From: Tamarix chinensis
Lineage: Eukaryota > Streptophyta > Magnoliopsida > Caryophyllales > Tamaricaceae
Assembly: GCA_030549775.1 (NCBI GenBank)
Contig: CM060172.1
Location: forward strand, 1,365,623-1,429,622
Direction: 5' to 3'
Length of the DNA stretch: 64,000 bases
Position 1 is the stretch's first letter. Every line of letters starts with the position of its first letter. Shown piece by piece: positions 11,401-24,836 of the stretch. The notes under the pieces were generated by a model, which had not been told where the DNA came from, did not search any database, and saw nothing but the letters and a program-made list of their open reading frames with translations. A program made the position numbers and the translations under genes.

Positions 11401-12867
11401 TTATTTGTGTCTTATTCGATAAATATCACCACCTTAGACATGTATGTCCTTTGGACTGCCAGCTCACACCACTCGACTACTCCTATTCCCCTAAAAGGGA
11501 CCTATCCCATATCTTGGGATCTTTAAACCTCCTAATATGTCTAGATATCATTTTCCTCTTCTCCCCACTTACCACGAACACCCAACTCCTATGTGTGTGG
11601 GTCGAGGCCCACTTTCCATACCTCTGAGTCAACTCACTATCGCCCTCTAGGGTTTTCCTTCGGGAAACCCTAATTTAGCTTATATAGCCTAACCTTCCTC
11701 TGTCCCACACAACTCATGCTCCTTTTCCTCAACTCAACACCTCACTTAGATTCAACCCCAAGCATCCCAATTTGCTTCCCATTTTGCACATGTGACCACA
11801 AAACCTTAGTTGGTCACCCCAAACCCTAGCACCTCTCTTTTCTCATATGTTATTCCCCCATCACTCTCACTTACCATCCCCCTCTTCCACATGACACACA
11901 CACACTCACCCTCCATGTGACATTCTTCCACTCTTACCCCATATTCCAATCCTCTTAATTATTTCTCCCTTCCACAATCTCCTCTACTTAGGGTTTCCCT
12001 CCCAAACCCTAGCCAAGTTTCCCATGCACCCTTATACCAACCTACGTACTATTTTTTACCCACCGACACCAATCACCCCAACAATCTTCCCTCACCTTAA
12101 TTAAACCCAAAGTCAACTTTTCCCATGTAAGGACCATCTCCATGCAAAAACTAACCATACCATGCAAACCCTAGACTCCTCATGCAAGATTCACTTCACT
12201 CTCTTATTGTGGCCATATTATCCTTTTATTTGTCCTCTCATAAGCCATGAGATCCATAGGTCATTCTTACTTCCCTCTTAGTCAACTCATTTCCCTTTTT
12301 CCCTTTTTCCCTTTTCATCCTTTCACTCCCACACCATATTATTAAAGCATCCTATCATGCATGTCCTAAATGGCCACATCACATAAGCACCACTAGCACA
12401 TCATACATATCATTTTGCACATGCTATAAGGAGAACACATAAATGTACCTTGGCTCTACGCTGTGCTACAAGTAAATGGTCATAATCACATAAGATACAC
12501 AAACATATCATAACACATGGTATACAAAACACATAACACATATAATAGGACTTAACTACATCCTTACCTAAAACGACACAAGGCTTGGAGCAGGCTCTTA
12601 AGCCTCCTTAGTGTTTGGACTTAGTTCACCTATAAGAGGAAAATACTAGGGTTAACTTCTCTCTTACTAACATTATCACTATTTCCTACTTTACCTTTAT
12701 TATAAACTAGTATTAGGGTTATTAATAATTATAGTAGCTTTATTAGTAAAAATAAGGCGTTTATTTTTAAAGTAGTTAATCATGCTATTATTAGTCAAAA
12801 TAGGGTTGGGTAGTTATATTGGTCGATGTTAAGGTATTATTAACAATACTAAAGATAATAAATTTAA

Positions 12868-13016
12868 TAATAATAATGATGATGATGATGATGATGATGA
12901 TAATGATAATGATAATAATAATAATTATACTAGTAATACTAAAAATGGTAACAATAATGATAATAATAATAATAATAATACCAATAATAATAATAATAAT
13001 AACAATAGTGATAAAG

Positions 13017-13067
<51 letters not shown>

Positions 13068-13247
13068 GTTCAAATAATCATAATCATAATAATAATAATA
13101 ATACTAGTAATAATAGTGTTGGTAATGTTAATGTTAATAATAATAACAATATTAATAATGATGATGATGATGATGATATTAATAATAAGACTGATAATGA
13201 TAATACTAATGATGACGATGATGATGATAACACTAATAAAATAAAAT
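12868..13247. repeat. (AAT)n/(ATG)n trinucleotide array
   Basis: ATG, AAT and mixed trinucleotides run for about 380 bp. The open frames on both strands here are repeat translation only. The array sits at the same relative place as the (ATA)n array of the LTR at 1-1977. Confidence 0.9.
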
Positions 13248-13863
13248 AACAATTACATTAATTATATTTAAGGGTTAGGAAGGCTAGGGCACAACCTAGT
13301 GGTGGTGGTAGCTAGGCAAAGGCGGTGGTGGAGGAAATGGGGGTTAGAGAGGTAGATTTTTAGGCTAGAAGAGGGAGAGTGATATGGTGGTTGTGGTAGT
13401 GGTAGTTTCTCTAGGTTGAGAGGGTTGGAGTGGTGGTGGTGGCATGGCATGGGTGGTGGCGTAGGTGGTGGTTGTTATGGTGGCTGAGGGTGGTGGAGAA
13501 GGAGGAAGGGTGAAGGAGAGGTGGGTAAGTAGTAAGGAAGGTAGGGGTAGGGGAGGCTCTGCTGAGTGGATAGGGTGGTATGAGAGGCGGTGGTTACAGC
13601 GGATAAGGTGGCACATGGTGGTGAGAGGGGCGGCGATGGGTGCAAAGTGGCAGATCGGGCAGCCAACTTTAGATGGTTGGAGTGGCTCATGTAGGGGGAA
13701 CTAAAAATGGTGAGTGGTATGGTTCGGTGGAGGGTAATCTAGGGAAGATTTTGAGCAGTTTTTCGGGTGGCAACAGTGGGGACGGCTTTAGAAGCGGTGG
13801 TGGTGCAAGGAGGGCTAAATTTTCTAGACAGAGGAAAGAGGGTTGAAGGGGATCGGTTGGGGG

Positions 13864-13870
13864 TATTTAT
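13864..13870 (-). promoter_or_regulatory. Probable LTR TATA box
   Basis: The minus strand reads ATAAATACCCCC after GGCCC, matching the box at 1010-1003 in the related LTR and at 49558 in a third. Confidence 0.5.
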
Positions 13871-14839
13871 GGGCCATTGGAGGGAGGATAATACAAAGGA
13901 GGAAGAGGAAAAGGGGGAAGGTGAGGTAAAGCTCGTGGGCCAGCGGTGGCAAGCCGGTACAAGCCCGCGATTTGGTAGGGCAAGTTTGATCAGGGAGGAG
14001 AAAAAGGAAAGCAAAGAGGGCACGTGTAAGGGCAGGTGTAGGGAGTTAGGCTCAAAAAAGGAAAGGAAAAGGATGGGGAGAGAAGGGAGGTGGAAAGCTA
14101 GAAGTACGATGCATGGGTTGGTCAGTGGTCCAGAGTTGTAGGTCAACCTGCAACGCGTGGGAGGAAAGGGAGGAAGAAGAAGATGAGGGGGGTCGGTCGA
14201 CCGGTCTGGGGGAAAATAAAAGAAAGAAAAAGGGAGGGGTGAATCGGTGAGTGAGGGGAAGTAAAAAAAAAAAAGGAATGGTGGGTTGGGCCACGAGGGG
14301 GAGCTGTCCAAAACCAAGGAAGAAAGGGGAAAAAAGAAAAAGAAAAAGAGGAAAATAGGGGAAAAAGAAAAAATAAAAATATGTTGGTTGGGGTATTTAG
14401 AATATTTTGTTATTTTTAAATATTTCAAAATAATAAAAATTAGAAAAATAGGAATTAAATTCCTTTTTATATTAATTTAGCATATTTGGGTAATTTTTTC
14501 CTAAATTATTTTTTAACTAGTAAAATATCCTAATCTTCCCTAATTAAATTCTTTATTATTTTTCTCTTATTTTTACCTTAAATACTACCCTTATTTTAAT
14601 AAAAATTATTTATTTAATTAATTTTCCTAATGAATCTATGTTGTAACATAATTTTTTAAATTAGGATTTTGGGATATTTTATCACTACCCCCTTCGACTA
14701 AAATATTCCCTTATTCCCTAAGAGGTCATGAAATTGAGTGGTTTTCTTCACAACCAACCAATTCAAACACATCATGGGATGTCTTAGTCCAAAAATTCCT
14801 TATATGCTACTTCCCTTCCAATAATAATTAAAAACTTAG

Positions 14840-15130
14840 GAATGTCATCACAACATTTCTAATAAAGTATGATGAAATAGTTCACTATATCTCGGAGCAA
14901 TTTATGGAATTATGGAGAAAAAAGCCTAAACCATGGAATTCTCCATTGGATGAAAATTGAGACATTCTACGATAGACTAAACCCTCGTATGAGAAACTTA
15001 GTTAATGCATCGGCTAATAACCCCTTACTGAGAAAAACATATGATCAAGCCTATGTGATCTTAGAGATCATCGCTTGTAACAACTTATAGTGGGGAAGTG
15101 GCAAGAGCATTCAAAGTTGATGCCATTACA
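14840..15130 (+). pseudogene. Athila-like gag remnant
   Basis: Translations in shifting frames give the sequence of phrases expected for Athila/Tat gag: SEQFMELWRK, then ME(F/I)..METFY-like DRLNPRMRNLVNASA-type text, then DQAYVILEIIACNN. Stops and frameshifts occur about every 30 codons. The lineage assignment rests on remembered gag phrases. Confidence 0.5.
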
Positions 15131-16612
15131 ACCCCATAGGTATAGGTATCATTTATAGCTAGTTTATTGAAAAATCCTTGTCCTATTAACTCTTTGGTAC
15201 CACAACAAAGGGTGGATGATCACCCTACCACTTCATTAGCTCCTATATCATATGTGTATTGTGGAGAAGGAAACTTATTTGAATAGTTCCTTGTCAACCC
15301 AACTTTTTTGAAATATGTCAAAAACCAGTCCAAAAACCCAAACTTCTCATAATATAGTCAAAATAATGTACATAATCTGACCAACCAATACAACCAACAA
15401 TGATACTACCAACCTCAACTCTAGCACTTGATGTAATCTAACTATAAGTGCATGGTATTAGAGTAGCATGCAAGGTCAATCTTGTAACGACTAGGGAGTG
15501 AGAAGAATGATAGTGAAATTATCTCTTATGTATACATTAACGATAGGGGGAATATGATGTCTAATTATAAATAAGAAGAAAATATGCAAACAAAACCCAA
15601 AGATAGTATAAGAATAAGTGAAATCAAGTTAGAAAGACTCAGGTTCCAGTCAATCCTCTTAACTCCAATGTGATAGAATATTTACCTTAAATCCCAAATC
15701 AAAATGTGTAGTCATGAATGCCAACCAAATTGTATAGTGTAATGCTTTCTAGAGTCAATTCACTCTATTGTCTATTCAAACTCATCTATCTCTAGTATGA
15801 ATGTAAATATAGGTGACACATTATTATGTATCCTTATTCACTTTTTTAAATGTAGGGGCCAAACTAATGTCTCTTGACCTTGTCATTTTACCTCTAGTCA
15901 TTCTAATGGATCCTAATCCAACTCATCTGTTGAATCTTGATTACTTTCTCTAAATAATAATAGAAAAGTGATGAATTTCTCTATTATACCAATTAGATCA
16001 TTATAACAACACATATGAAAAGGAATAAGATTGGGTAGGGTTCAGATTCTCAACACATTTGAAGTAGGGGATTTCCCTTCACCTTAGCCCAAATCAGTTA
16101 TCCAATCATAGCTTTCACTAAGTTCAACATCTTAAACAAAGCAAATTGCATCAGTGTGAAAATAAGTAAAATATAAAGAAAAAATGTGATACCATCTTTA
16201 TTCAATATCAGAAAATCATTGTTAAATCCATTCTACCGAGAATAAGAAATTAAGATCAAGATATAATATACTATGGATGAATTGGGGGTTGGATTGAATT
16301 GGGTGATGCTAAGAAAATAATCCCATATGTCCTTTTTGTGATCCTAAAGTAGCCGTCTTTCTCAACTCCTCAATTATTCTCTTCAACTGAGATAAAAATA
16401 AGCTTATAAGTGTGTAACCACTCATCAATAGGACCAAGTTAATGAATACAAGCACCTCATGTTTAGGGAATTCTCACTATGTATCAACATGATCCCCCTA
16501 TGTTGAGTGACATGGATTGTGTAGCTACTTTAGCTTTACCTATGTTTATTATTTCAATCATAACTTCTTTATTTGACTTTATATGGAGCCGATTTTTAAT
16601 ATTATACATACA

Positions 16613-16648
<36 letters not shown>

Positions 16649-17189
16649 TATATATAACTTTCATGTTGAACACTTTTACAAATTAAGATCTCGTCATGGT
16701 TGGATTTACATGGATTTCCACCTTCTGATACTTTAAGCACTCATATTTACTCCCGTTTAGTTTCAGATATTGTGTTTTAGCTCCTTTTTATCCCATTTTT
16801 TTTTCAAATACCTATAAAATATAATCAAAAGAAGTAAAAAAGAACAAGTGGACCAAAGTAAGAAAAAATTATTGCATAATCACACTAAATATTCATGTTA
16901 AGGCTCCATATGATTGACATAATCCATATCTAGTACCACTCTCAATAAACACAACCAAATCCTCATCCTCCTTCTCAAAATAAAAATTCCAACTCCTTGA
17001 AAAACCTTATTAAGGAATATATGGTCATGATAGAATTACAAATCTAGAGCAATTGCTAAACCTCTTTGCATGTTAGTAGAGTAAGATAGCAAGTTTGAAT
17101 TCAATAAGTCTTATAGGGAAGCTTTTAAATGAATCAATTAAGTTATCACCCAATCCCCTATTATCATTAGACTTAACTAGACCATGCCT
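15131..17189 (+). pseudogene. Middle of the Athila-like element, too worn to divide
   Basis: This stretch lies between the gag and RNase H remnants, where protease and reverse transcriptase should be. I could not pick out a convincing catalytic motif in any frame. It is AT-rich and contains the (CATA)n array at 16605-16656. The 16479-16736 open frame has no recognisable domain. Confidence 0.3.
16605..16656. repeat. (CATA)n followed by (TA)n microsatellite
   Basis: About nine CATA units run directly into about eight TA units. Confidence 0.95.
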
Positions 17190-17480
17190 GAACTTACGTG
17201 TGACACAAGTGATTATACAATAGCATTTGTCCTAGTTAAAGGGTTTATAGTATTTACTATGCCGATAAGACTATTAATGGGGCTCAACTGAAATATACAG
17301 TCATTGAAAAATATTTACTAGAAGTATTATTATTTTTTTGAGAAGTTATCTTAACTCTTAGGGCCTAAAGTGATTGTATTTATTAATCATGCAATTCAAT
17401 TCTTACTCACTTAAAATGATGTAAAGCTAAGATTGTTAATACAGATTTTACTCTTATAAGAATTTAATGTAGAGATTAAA
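17190..17480 (+). pseudogene. Ty3 RNase H remnant (Athila-like element)
   Basis: The reading CDTSDYTIAFVLV followed by YYADKTINGAQ and KYTVIEKYLLEVLLFF matches the start of a Ty3 RNase H domain (first catalytic Asp in the DTSD context, then the Y-T-x-x-E-K-x-L-L block). A stop and a frame change follow. Confidence 0.6.
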
Positions 17481-17779
17481 GATTGGAAAGTAAAGTAGTG
17501 GATAATTTTTCCATATTAAAAGGATGCACTAAATAAACAAAAAAACTTTGGATTGAAGAAATATTCCTAGATGAGCAACTATTAACACTCAAGTATGGTA
17601 AACCACCTTAGTATGTGGACATTGCCAATTATCTATAATGTAGGGTGTTTTCCCTTGATATGTATCTCAATTAATTAAAGCAATTCTTTCATGAGATGAG
17701 ATATTACTACTAGGATGAGATTTTTCCTATTCAAACAATATGCAAATGGGTTAGTAATAAGATGTGTGAATGATGAGGA

Positions 17780-18850
17780 GGCTAAGGATATTTTGGCAGT
17801 CTATCATCATGCACCTTATGGAGGTCATTTTAGTGAACTCCACATAATTGTGAAAGTTATCCAAAGTGGTTTCTACTAGCCAACCATGTTTAAGGATGCT
17901 AGAGTCATGGTATAAAGTTGTGATGAATGTCAAAGAACTGGGAACATATCTCAAAATAATAAGTTGCCATGGACTTGTATTATGGAAGTGGAATTTTTTT
18001 ATGTTTTGGGAATTAACTTCATGTACCCATTTCCATCTTCTTTTGGAAACAAATAAATATTGGTAATAGTGGACTATATTTTGAAATCAATAGAAGTCAT
18101 ACCTCTGGCAATAAATGATTCTAGGGAAGTGACTTAATTCCTCCAAAAGAGCATATTCACATGGTTCAGAAGTCTTAGAGTAACTACAAGTGACAATACC
18201 ATGCACTTATATAATAAGTTGTTCAACCAAATTTTGCACAAATATGGAATACATCACATAGTAGCCACAACCTACCACCCACAGACAAGCAATCAAGCTA
18301 AAATTTCTAACAGGGAAATCAAAAGGATTTTGGAGAAATTTGCCAACTCTACTAGAAAGGACTAGTCTACAAGGTTACATTATGCACTATGGACATATAG
18401 AACAACTTTCAAGACACCTTTAAGAATTTCACCTTATATGATGGTGTTTGGAAAAGCTTATCACTTACTCATTTAATTGAAGCAAAAGTCCCAATAGACC
18501 CTCAAGGTGGTCGACTTATACCTAACATTGGTAGTGGAGGTAAGAAAGTTATGGCTAAACAAGTTGGAACAACTAAGAAATTAATCCTATGATAGTGCAT
18601 GGTTTTATATGGAGAAGATAATTAAATTACATGACCAAAAAATATAGTTGAAGGAACTCTATCATGGGTAGTGGGTCATATTGTAAAATTCTAGGATAAA
18701 ATTGTTCATAGGAAAATTCAACTCAAAGTGGTTGAGACTCTATGAAGTTGCTAAAATATTTCCTAATGGGGTTGTGTATTTGAGGGATGATAGTTCTAAA
18801 AGAACTTTTAAAGTGAAAGACTAAAGAGTAACATCCTACTGGGGTCTAAA
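17780..18850 (+). pseudogene. Ty3 integrase remnant (Athila-like element)
   Basis: Phrases in order: HHAPYGGHF and a C-x2-C (CDECQ) of the zinc-binding HHCC module, FPSSFGNK and ILVIVDYI of the catalytic core, TSDNTMHL carrying the second core Asp, [20 protein letters not shown], and ALWTYRTTFKTPLRISPY. The match to Athila/Tat integrases is good, but at least four in-frame stops are present (for example before PTMFKDA and after SFGNK). No LTRs could be assigned. Confidence 0.7.
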
Positions 18851-21800
18851 ATTTAATAGGGAAATTTAAATAACTGCTCTATAAGACTCAAAAAAATGAA
18901 ACAGGTTGTTGGGCTGAGGACATAAAACCAAGAACTCTAAGGAAGAAGCCTAAGATTCTTTTCTTTTATTATCTTTTGTGTCATCTTATTCTTCATATTA
19001 TTTCTTCAATTTTCTTTCATTTTCATATTGGTATGCCATGTATAGTTTCCAACATTGCTAGTATCATTTTTATGCAAATATTTTTGTAGGGAATTAATTT
19101 GGTGAATTAGTTATGTAGAATTTTCTAAAGCCTGTTTATAGTAGGCAAAACTTAGAAGGCTGATTTTCCCATCTAAACTTGGACCCTTTGTATCTTGGAT
19201 CAAGAAGCTAGTAAGGACAATGGTACTTTTCGAGGCTTATATGATCTTCATAATGTTCCCTTCACCTATACTCATAATGTATCCTGGATCAGGAAGCTAG
19301 TAAGGACAATGGTAATTTTCGAGGCTCATATGATCTTCATAATGTTCCCTTCACCTATACCCATAGTGTATCCTTATCCCCACCTTGCCTTAAAAACTCC
19401 CACCCACTTTACCTTCCCAACCATCTTCTCTAACCTTAAACTTTTCCATTTATGCAAATCAATCAATCCCTACTATATTTCCTTATTCTTCTCAAAATTT
19501 CTAAAACATTTCCTCATATCCTTTCACTCTAATAAGAACATGAAATTGTTGATTACTTAACCACTTGAGCAAGAATTTGCTTCACCTTCAACAAAATAAG
19601 CTAAAACTTCCATTGTTACAATGAGCAAGGAATAAATTCCTTTTTGCACATCAACTCCCAATAGCTCTTCACCTAACATGTGCAACTCGATAAATTTCTC
19701 ACCACACTACTCATTTTATTGCCAAAGCTATTGCTAATCACCTTCAAAACTAGAAGAAACCATCTTAATAATAAAAAAAGGTTAGATCCCTCTTCATCTT
19801 TGGATGAATTTAGGAATATGATGAAGTCTATTCCTTTGCTACACCCACAAAAAGACCAAAACACAATCTCAACTCCTTTATAATCCCAATTACTAACCCC
19901 AGGAGTGATTCAACTCTCCACTCACTCAAGAGTTCTCATTTGATAGAGGTTTCACTCTTCTTGAGCTTAATAAATACATTACCAAACCTAACAATCAACA
20001 TCATGGGGTCAAGTACTACTAGCACCTAAATGAGTTATCCTCAATGGTCATACTAGAACTTTTCAGCATTAGAAGATAAAGAATATCTTCATGTGATGTA
20101 AAATGGTATCTTATATAGACTTGGCTATCAATAATTTGTATGATATTCTATATTTCAAGTAGATGAATACTTTGAACCTGTAGACAACCATACTAGGGAA
20201 TTGGCATACCTAATCCTTAAAACCCTAAAAAATCCTAGCACAAATTGGAATGTCACCACAAGGGGTGCATAAAATTGTGATTGTCTAAATTTGTCACTAT
20301 AGTAAAGATTTGATTCCACATTCCCTGCAACCAGTTATTGTCCACCACACACTATCAATTAATTTCTTTTGATAAGATGTTGTTAATATACTATGTTGTT
20401 TCTAGTAATATAATATATGTTGATAGGATTCTTCAAGACCAATTGTAGGTGGTTGCTACCATACCACAAAGTCCAATCTTTTACCCTACACTAGTTGCTA
20501 GGTTATTGGCCATGGTGAAGGTCCCCCTTATGCCAAACAAATAAAAGGTTAGTCCTCACTTGATTAACCACATAGTCATCAACAGACTATTTGACCCACC
20601 AATAAGACCTCAAAAGGCTAAAACTCTATTGAATATTCCTATGAGAAATAATAATGGTTTGGAGTAGTTGTTGCAAGAAATGAATAAGGATATGTAAATC
20701 CTGATGAAGGGGAAAGAGGAATTCATTACCATTGTTACTAAGATGATGTTTGCTATAGAGAACGTAGGACTCTTAGATCTAAAAATTGTGTAAATTAATA
20801 TAAATGTCTTTGTATCAATCATACCTATGGGGGAAGGTTCTCACATGAGTTGGTTTAGAGAGGTTGTTTTGCTATGTTTGCAAATGTTGAGCATATTGGT
20901 AAGTAAACTCGTGTTTCCAACACAGTTGATGATGATAGGACTAATACACAAGCTATAAAGAAAATACAAAGTTTGAAAAGAAAATAATTGAGTAAGGTGT
21001 GTTAATTATGAATCCTAATGAGAAAGTGGTGTCAAGTGCAGTTGAAATAGCCAAGGAAGAAGCTGATAAGTTACTATGGTAAGACGAGAAAATGCCAAGC
21101 ATTCCATTAAAGGCCTCTCAAGTTAACTCTAGTTCTATTATTGAGATTGGGAAAGGGTAGGCCCCAACACCCTCCCCATGCAAATATGTTTAAACATGTT
21201 ATGATTACACTAAAACCTATTCTCTAAAGGTTATTTATTTTTAATTTATAGACCCTATCATGGTCTTGGTCGATTAACCCTTTTTCTTTTCATTTTTTTT
21301 CCAACCTTTCCACCCTTGAAGTGATGGCACTGTCACTTTTTCCAAAGGGTAGGATATATCCTTAGTTAATATCTTGTAGTATTACCCTATATGTAATTTA
21401 CCTTAAGTTATGAATGCAATATTATGTTATCTTGTTATATTATAATTTTTGTGTATATTTCTATTTTTGTTTTATCTATCCATAATATGACTACCTTTTC
21501 CACTCTTGTATGAGAATAAGACACATTTCATCACTACAATTATGTTGATCGTTATCCATTGAGATTGAAATAACTCTTGATACCCTGCAATTCTAAGTCG
21601 ATAAGTTCTTTCCCATTGATTTCTCAATTATGAAAGGCTTATTTGAGTTTGAATGCAAATGTATTATGTTTACTTCATCATTATTCTTTTTGACATTTAT
21701 GAATTTTTTATTTGATGTTGTATTGTTAATCATTGGTAGTAATAATTAAATATTGAATTAGATTATGTGTTGTTATGATTATGAAGATGGTAGTGTAAAT

Positions 21801-24194
21801 TTGTAAGGGATAGGAGAAATCATTAACGGGATGAAGTTTTCAGATATAAAATGTAATTTTAAATTATGATTCTAAAAAATATCTAATTAAAGTAATAGAT
21901 GGAATTGAATGGTTTTGTATCGTAGATTATGAGTTTGCACTATTTAGATTTATCACCTCATTAGTATGAACTCTAATCAAATATAGGATGATGGAATTAT
22001 TACATATTTATTAAGAATCATCACCAAAGTAGCAAAATGTTATTCATTAATCTTATCTATTAATTCATACAATTGCATGATTCGAGTTTGTGTGATTATG
22101 GTTGTAGTTGATCACTTTATGTTTGTGATGCTGCCATTAATTGAATATAGTATTCTTAACTTAGGTTATTAATTGGTCAGATGACAAATTGAGAGATTAT
22201 TTTATTTATATTGAAGGAAAGAAAAGAAATGAATTGTTATGAGTTTCCATAGGTCAACATTAGAGAAATTTGAATTCATCTCTTCTAGATAAGTATTCAA
22301 TACTCTAAATCCATAACTGATTATCTCTTATCCTTATTTGTTCATTATTGAGTATAACATTTTATTTCTTATCGATAGTATATAATTTAGTGAATGAAAT
22401 TGATGTTATGAAACAACCGGGGTTTTGACATTAATCATAAAATTCTTGATTATAAACCATTCCTTATGGATTCGACTTCTAATTGCCATTTACTACGTAT
22501 TTGGCATTAGAATTTAATTATTACATTCATTGTATGTATGACAATGCATCAATTTCATCCTTTACGGTCTCAACTATGTAGCATTCATTCAAGTGTTCAA
22601 CAAATTAACTATTTCCTCTCTCTTTATGTGGATTCACACCATCCTCTCTTCCTCATGATCCCATTTGTGTTGTCTTGTTTTCATCAAGTCATTCCCTCTT
22701 TTATCTTATCTTGTTTTTCTCCCTCATCTCTCCTCCTTTGGTTTATGTTGTTAGCTAAGCATCACCCATATTCTTTAGCTAAGAACCAAGCCCCTTTGTC
22801 ATCTTCTTCTTCTTCTTCTTTTCCTCTTCTATATTTCCTTATATCTAGCCTATATTTGTTTTTAGATAAGTGAAAGAGGTTAGATATTTGATAAAATTGT
22901 GAAGTTTTTAATCCTTTATTCCCTCATGTGTTACCCTTATTTTCAAAGAGTAAACCATTTCTTTTCTTTATAAATTCTTGTTTTGGTTATTATTTTATGT
23001 GTTTTTGTAGATATATGTTTTCTTGTATAATTTTGTAATGGTTGAAGGATATTCAAAATGGCCTTGAATTTTAGGGATCCTTTCCTAATTTGCTTAAAAT
23101 TGGTGATACAATTCTCCTTCTTGTATACAAGGTTTGATGTGCAATTATGTGTGCACTTACATGCCTAAGTCATGTTTGCATAAGTCTTGTTTTTACTATT
23201 ATTTTGTGTAATAATGATTAGGGTTTTAGGCTTAAAAAGCATGTTAAATTTTATTAGTTTAGAGATTATGACTTATTGTGTTAATTTATACATAGCATGA
23301 AATATGGATACATGTGAGTAGTTGTATGTGATTGAATATATTGTATGAAGGCATGCCAAATTTTGTGCTTATTTATGCAGAACTCTAGGTGGGGGCATAA
23401 GTGTCCATTCAATGTCTTTTCTTGCCATGTAATATATTCCACTGAATCAATCTATTATGTGTTATCCTTATATTTTGATATATAATTTGCTAGCATTTGA
23501 TCATATGTAGGGTTAGTGTTGCAAGATTTAATATTTGCATGCCCTAAGAGTAAATATATCATTTTACGTGTACCATGTTAATTCTTGAATGAATATCAAA
23601 ATGTATTACGTTTTATTATATATATTAAATATGTAATTTATGGTTTTCTAGATATACATGGTTAAGATTTTATATACTAATTGTTGTTAAATCATGTGTA
23701 GGGAAAAAATGATATCTTGTCATTCCTAGAATTTTTCAGCATGGATATTTCATGTTAAAATGCTTAATTTGACGTTATTTAATCTCTAAAGGTTTGGAGA
23801 GCAAATTTTGTCAGTAGAGGTACCGATTCACGACCATGTTTAGAGAGCTAAGAATCATCCAGGGTCTAGTGGTCTAATTTGGAAATTTGCATTCTTTCGT
23901 CGCTGTAATATCGTTCTTCTATTTTATTGTTTTTGTCTCATCCTTCGATTAAGTGGACACACTTAATTTTTGCAAATTAGCTTTTCCGTAATACACTTAA
24001 CGTGAGTTGTATTAGCTATTTTTTTAATTGTGTTGAATATGATGGTTACAACTATTATTTCATGAAATTGTTTCTACTACAAAATGTAAAAATTTGAAGT
24101 AGCAAATTTAGATTTGTTACACAGTAAATAATGTGCCATGCATTTGTTGCTACAGATAAAGGGAATCAGTGAGATGGGGTGGTTCCCGTGTGTG
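18851..24194. other. Intergenic or decayed repeat sequence, no gene recognised
   Basis: No domain was recognised in any frame. Local features are an 89-bp tandem duplication at 19191-19368, a (TTC)n stretch at about 22800-22822, and AT-rich sequence from 21200. The 22538-22873 and 19195-19560 open frames are low-complexity or repeat-derived. The end of this stretch should hold the 3' untranslated region of the transporter-like gene. Confidence 0.35.
19191..19368 (+). repeat. 89-bp tandem duplication
   Basis: Two adjacent copies (19191-19279 and 19280-19368) share GAAGCTAGTAAGGACAATGG and CTTCATAATGTTCCCTTCAC with a few differences. Confidence 0.9.
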
Positions 24195-24311
24195 TCATCT
24201 GCAGCCTTCTCTAACGCTGTTCTCCAGATGACCAGCAACGTCGAGGAGTTTTATCCGTTGTTGATGTTGCCTCCCTAAATGCAGCGCAGTAATCATCCAC
24301 AATAGACAGGC
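24195..24311 (-). CDS. Transporter-like gene, last coding exon
   Basis: The acceptor (TTCATTAG) lies at 24313-24312. The exon reads 38 codons beginning ACLLWMITALHLGRQ and ends at TGA (24197-24195). It supplies the end of the last membrane span (hydrophobic LLWMITALHL) and a short basic/charged tail. It follows the exon ending ..SLYALP in phase 0 over a 118-bp intron. Both the junction LYALP|ACLLW and the short HLGR tail fit what I recall of plant members of this TLC/MFS-like family. No polyadenylation site was assigned. Confidence 0.85.
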   Translation of the reverse strand, partial: ACLLWMITALHLGRQHQQRIKLLDVAGHLENSVREGCR

Positions 24312-24429
24312 CTAATGAAGAAATTGTTAGCCCATCAGTTCAAAGAAAGAGGGAAAATATTATAAATCTATAACCAATGCCATTGATCGTAAAAATTACT
24401 CCAGTATCTAAGGGAACACAGCAACATAC

Positions 24430-24546
24430 AGGTAGGGCATACAGGGAAACAGTAGATGTCTTCCCATTCAAAGTGCCAACAAGCAACTCGAACATGCCTG
24501 CAGCTGTGGCATCTCCAAGCCGTTGCACAATCACATCTATGCATAC
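24430..24546 (-). CDS. Transporter-like gene, exon with the VQRLGD motif
   Basis: The acceptor AG is 24548-24547 and the donor GTATGTTG starts at 24429. The exon has 39 codons, beginning VCIDVIVQRLGDATAAGM and ending STVSLYALP. The preceding exon ends in KYKAK, giving KYKAKVCIDVIVQRLGD. This corresponds to the conserved cytoplasmic loop of nucleotide-transporter-like proteins, where bacterial relatives have a KYKAKxFIDT.VYRGGD-type motif. The open frame running to 24340 beyond the donor is intron read-through. The family is by recall; the splice sites are seen directly. Confidence 0.88.
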
Positions 24547-24755
24547 CTGAAGCAACAATCTGGTGAGCCCCTTATTTGTAACAATATATTTAAAAACATA
24601 TTGAACGTGACATTTCCGAATGTCAGAGACCATTTTTTTGGGTACACTGAGAAACAATCTTGAATCTATATTTAAATATACCAAATCAGCAAGAGATTGA
24701 AATGCAGGAGGTACTTATGAATTGCTGGCAGTACACAGATAAAAGGTAGTTATAC

Positions 24756-24836
24756 CTTAGCTTTGTATTTCTCCTCCTGGGATACCACAGTAAACAGGAG
24801 TTCCCTTCCCGGCCTGGTTACAACATATGTGACAAC
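24756..24836 (-). CDS. Transporter-like gene, exon with the RPGRELLFTVVS motif
   Basis: The acceptor (CCCGCAG) ends at 24837 and the donor GTATAAC starts at 24755. The exon is exactly 27 codons: VVTYVVTRPGRELLFTVVSQ followed by EEKYKAK. The R-P-x-R-E-L-L-F-T-V-V-S signature is the most diagnostic part of the protein. Both ends are phase 0. Neighbouring introns are 436 and 209 bp, ordinary for plants, in contrast to the two giant upstream introns. Confidence 0.88.

Larger units (their letters stand above)
6605..14694 (-). mobile_element. Long LTR (about 4.4 kb) split by a nested element
   Basis: On the minus strand the LTR starts at 14694 with TGATAAAATATCCC and ends near 6605 with GGGGGCATTCCA. 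Without the 3.7-kb insertion at 7363-11053 plus its duplicated 5 bp it is about 4.4 kb, matching the 4422-bp solo LTR at 51082-55503. In order it has an AT-rich start, a purine/pyrimidine-biased GC-rich block with a TATA-like box (13870), an (AAT)n array, a TAG|GTAAGG donor-like site (12567), a hairpin-module array (11400-11060, continued at 7350-7310) and the conserved 3' end. The Pro-rich minus open frames at 14428-13739 are non-coding in character. A purine run (GAAGGGGGTAG) lies outside 14694 and a primer site outside 6605. Confidence 0.7.

Noticed and set aside
12819..13244. 141-residue Ile/Met-rich open frame
   Set aside because: Translation of a trinucleotide array inside an LTR.
22538..22873. 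111-codon Ser/Leu-rich open frame
   Set aside because: Low complexity with a (TTC)n run, no recognised domain, no splice or promoter context.
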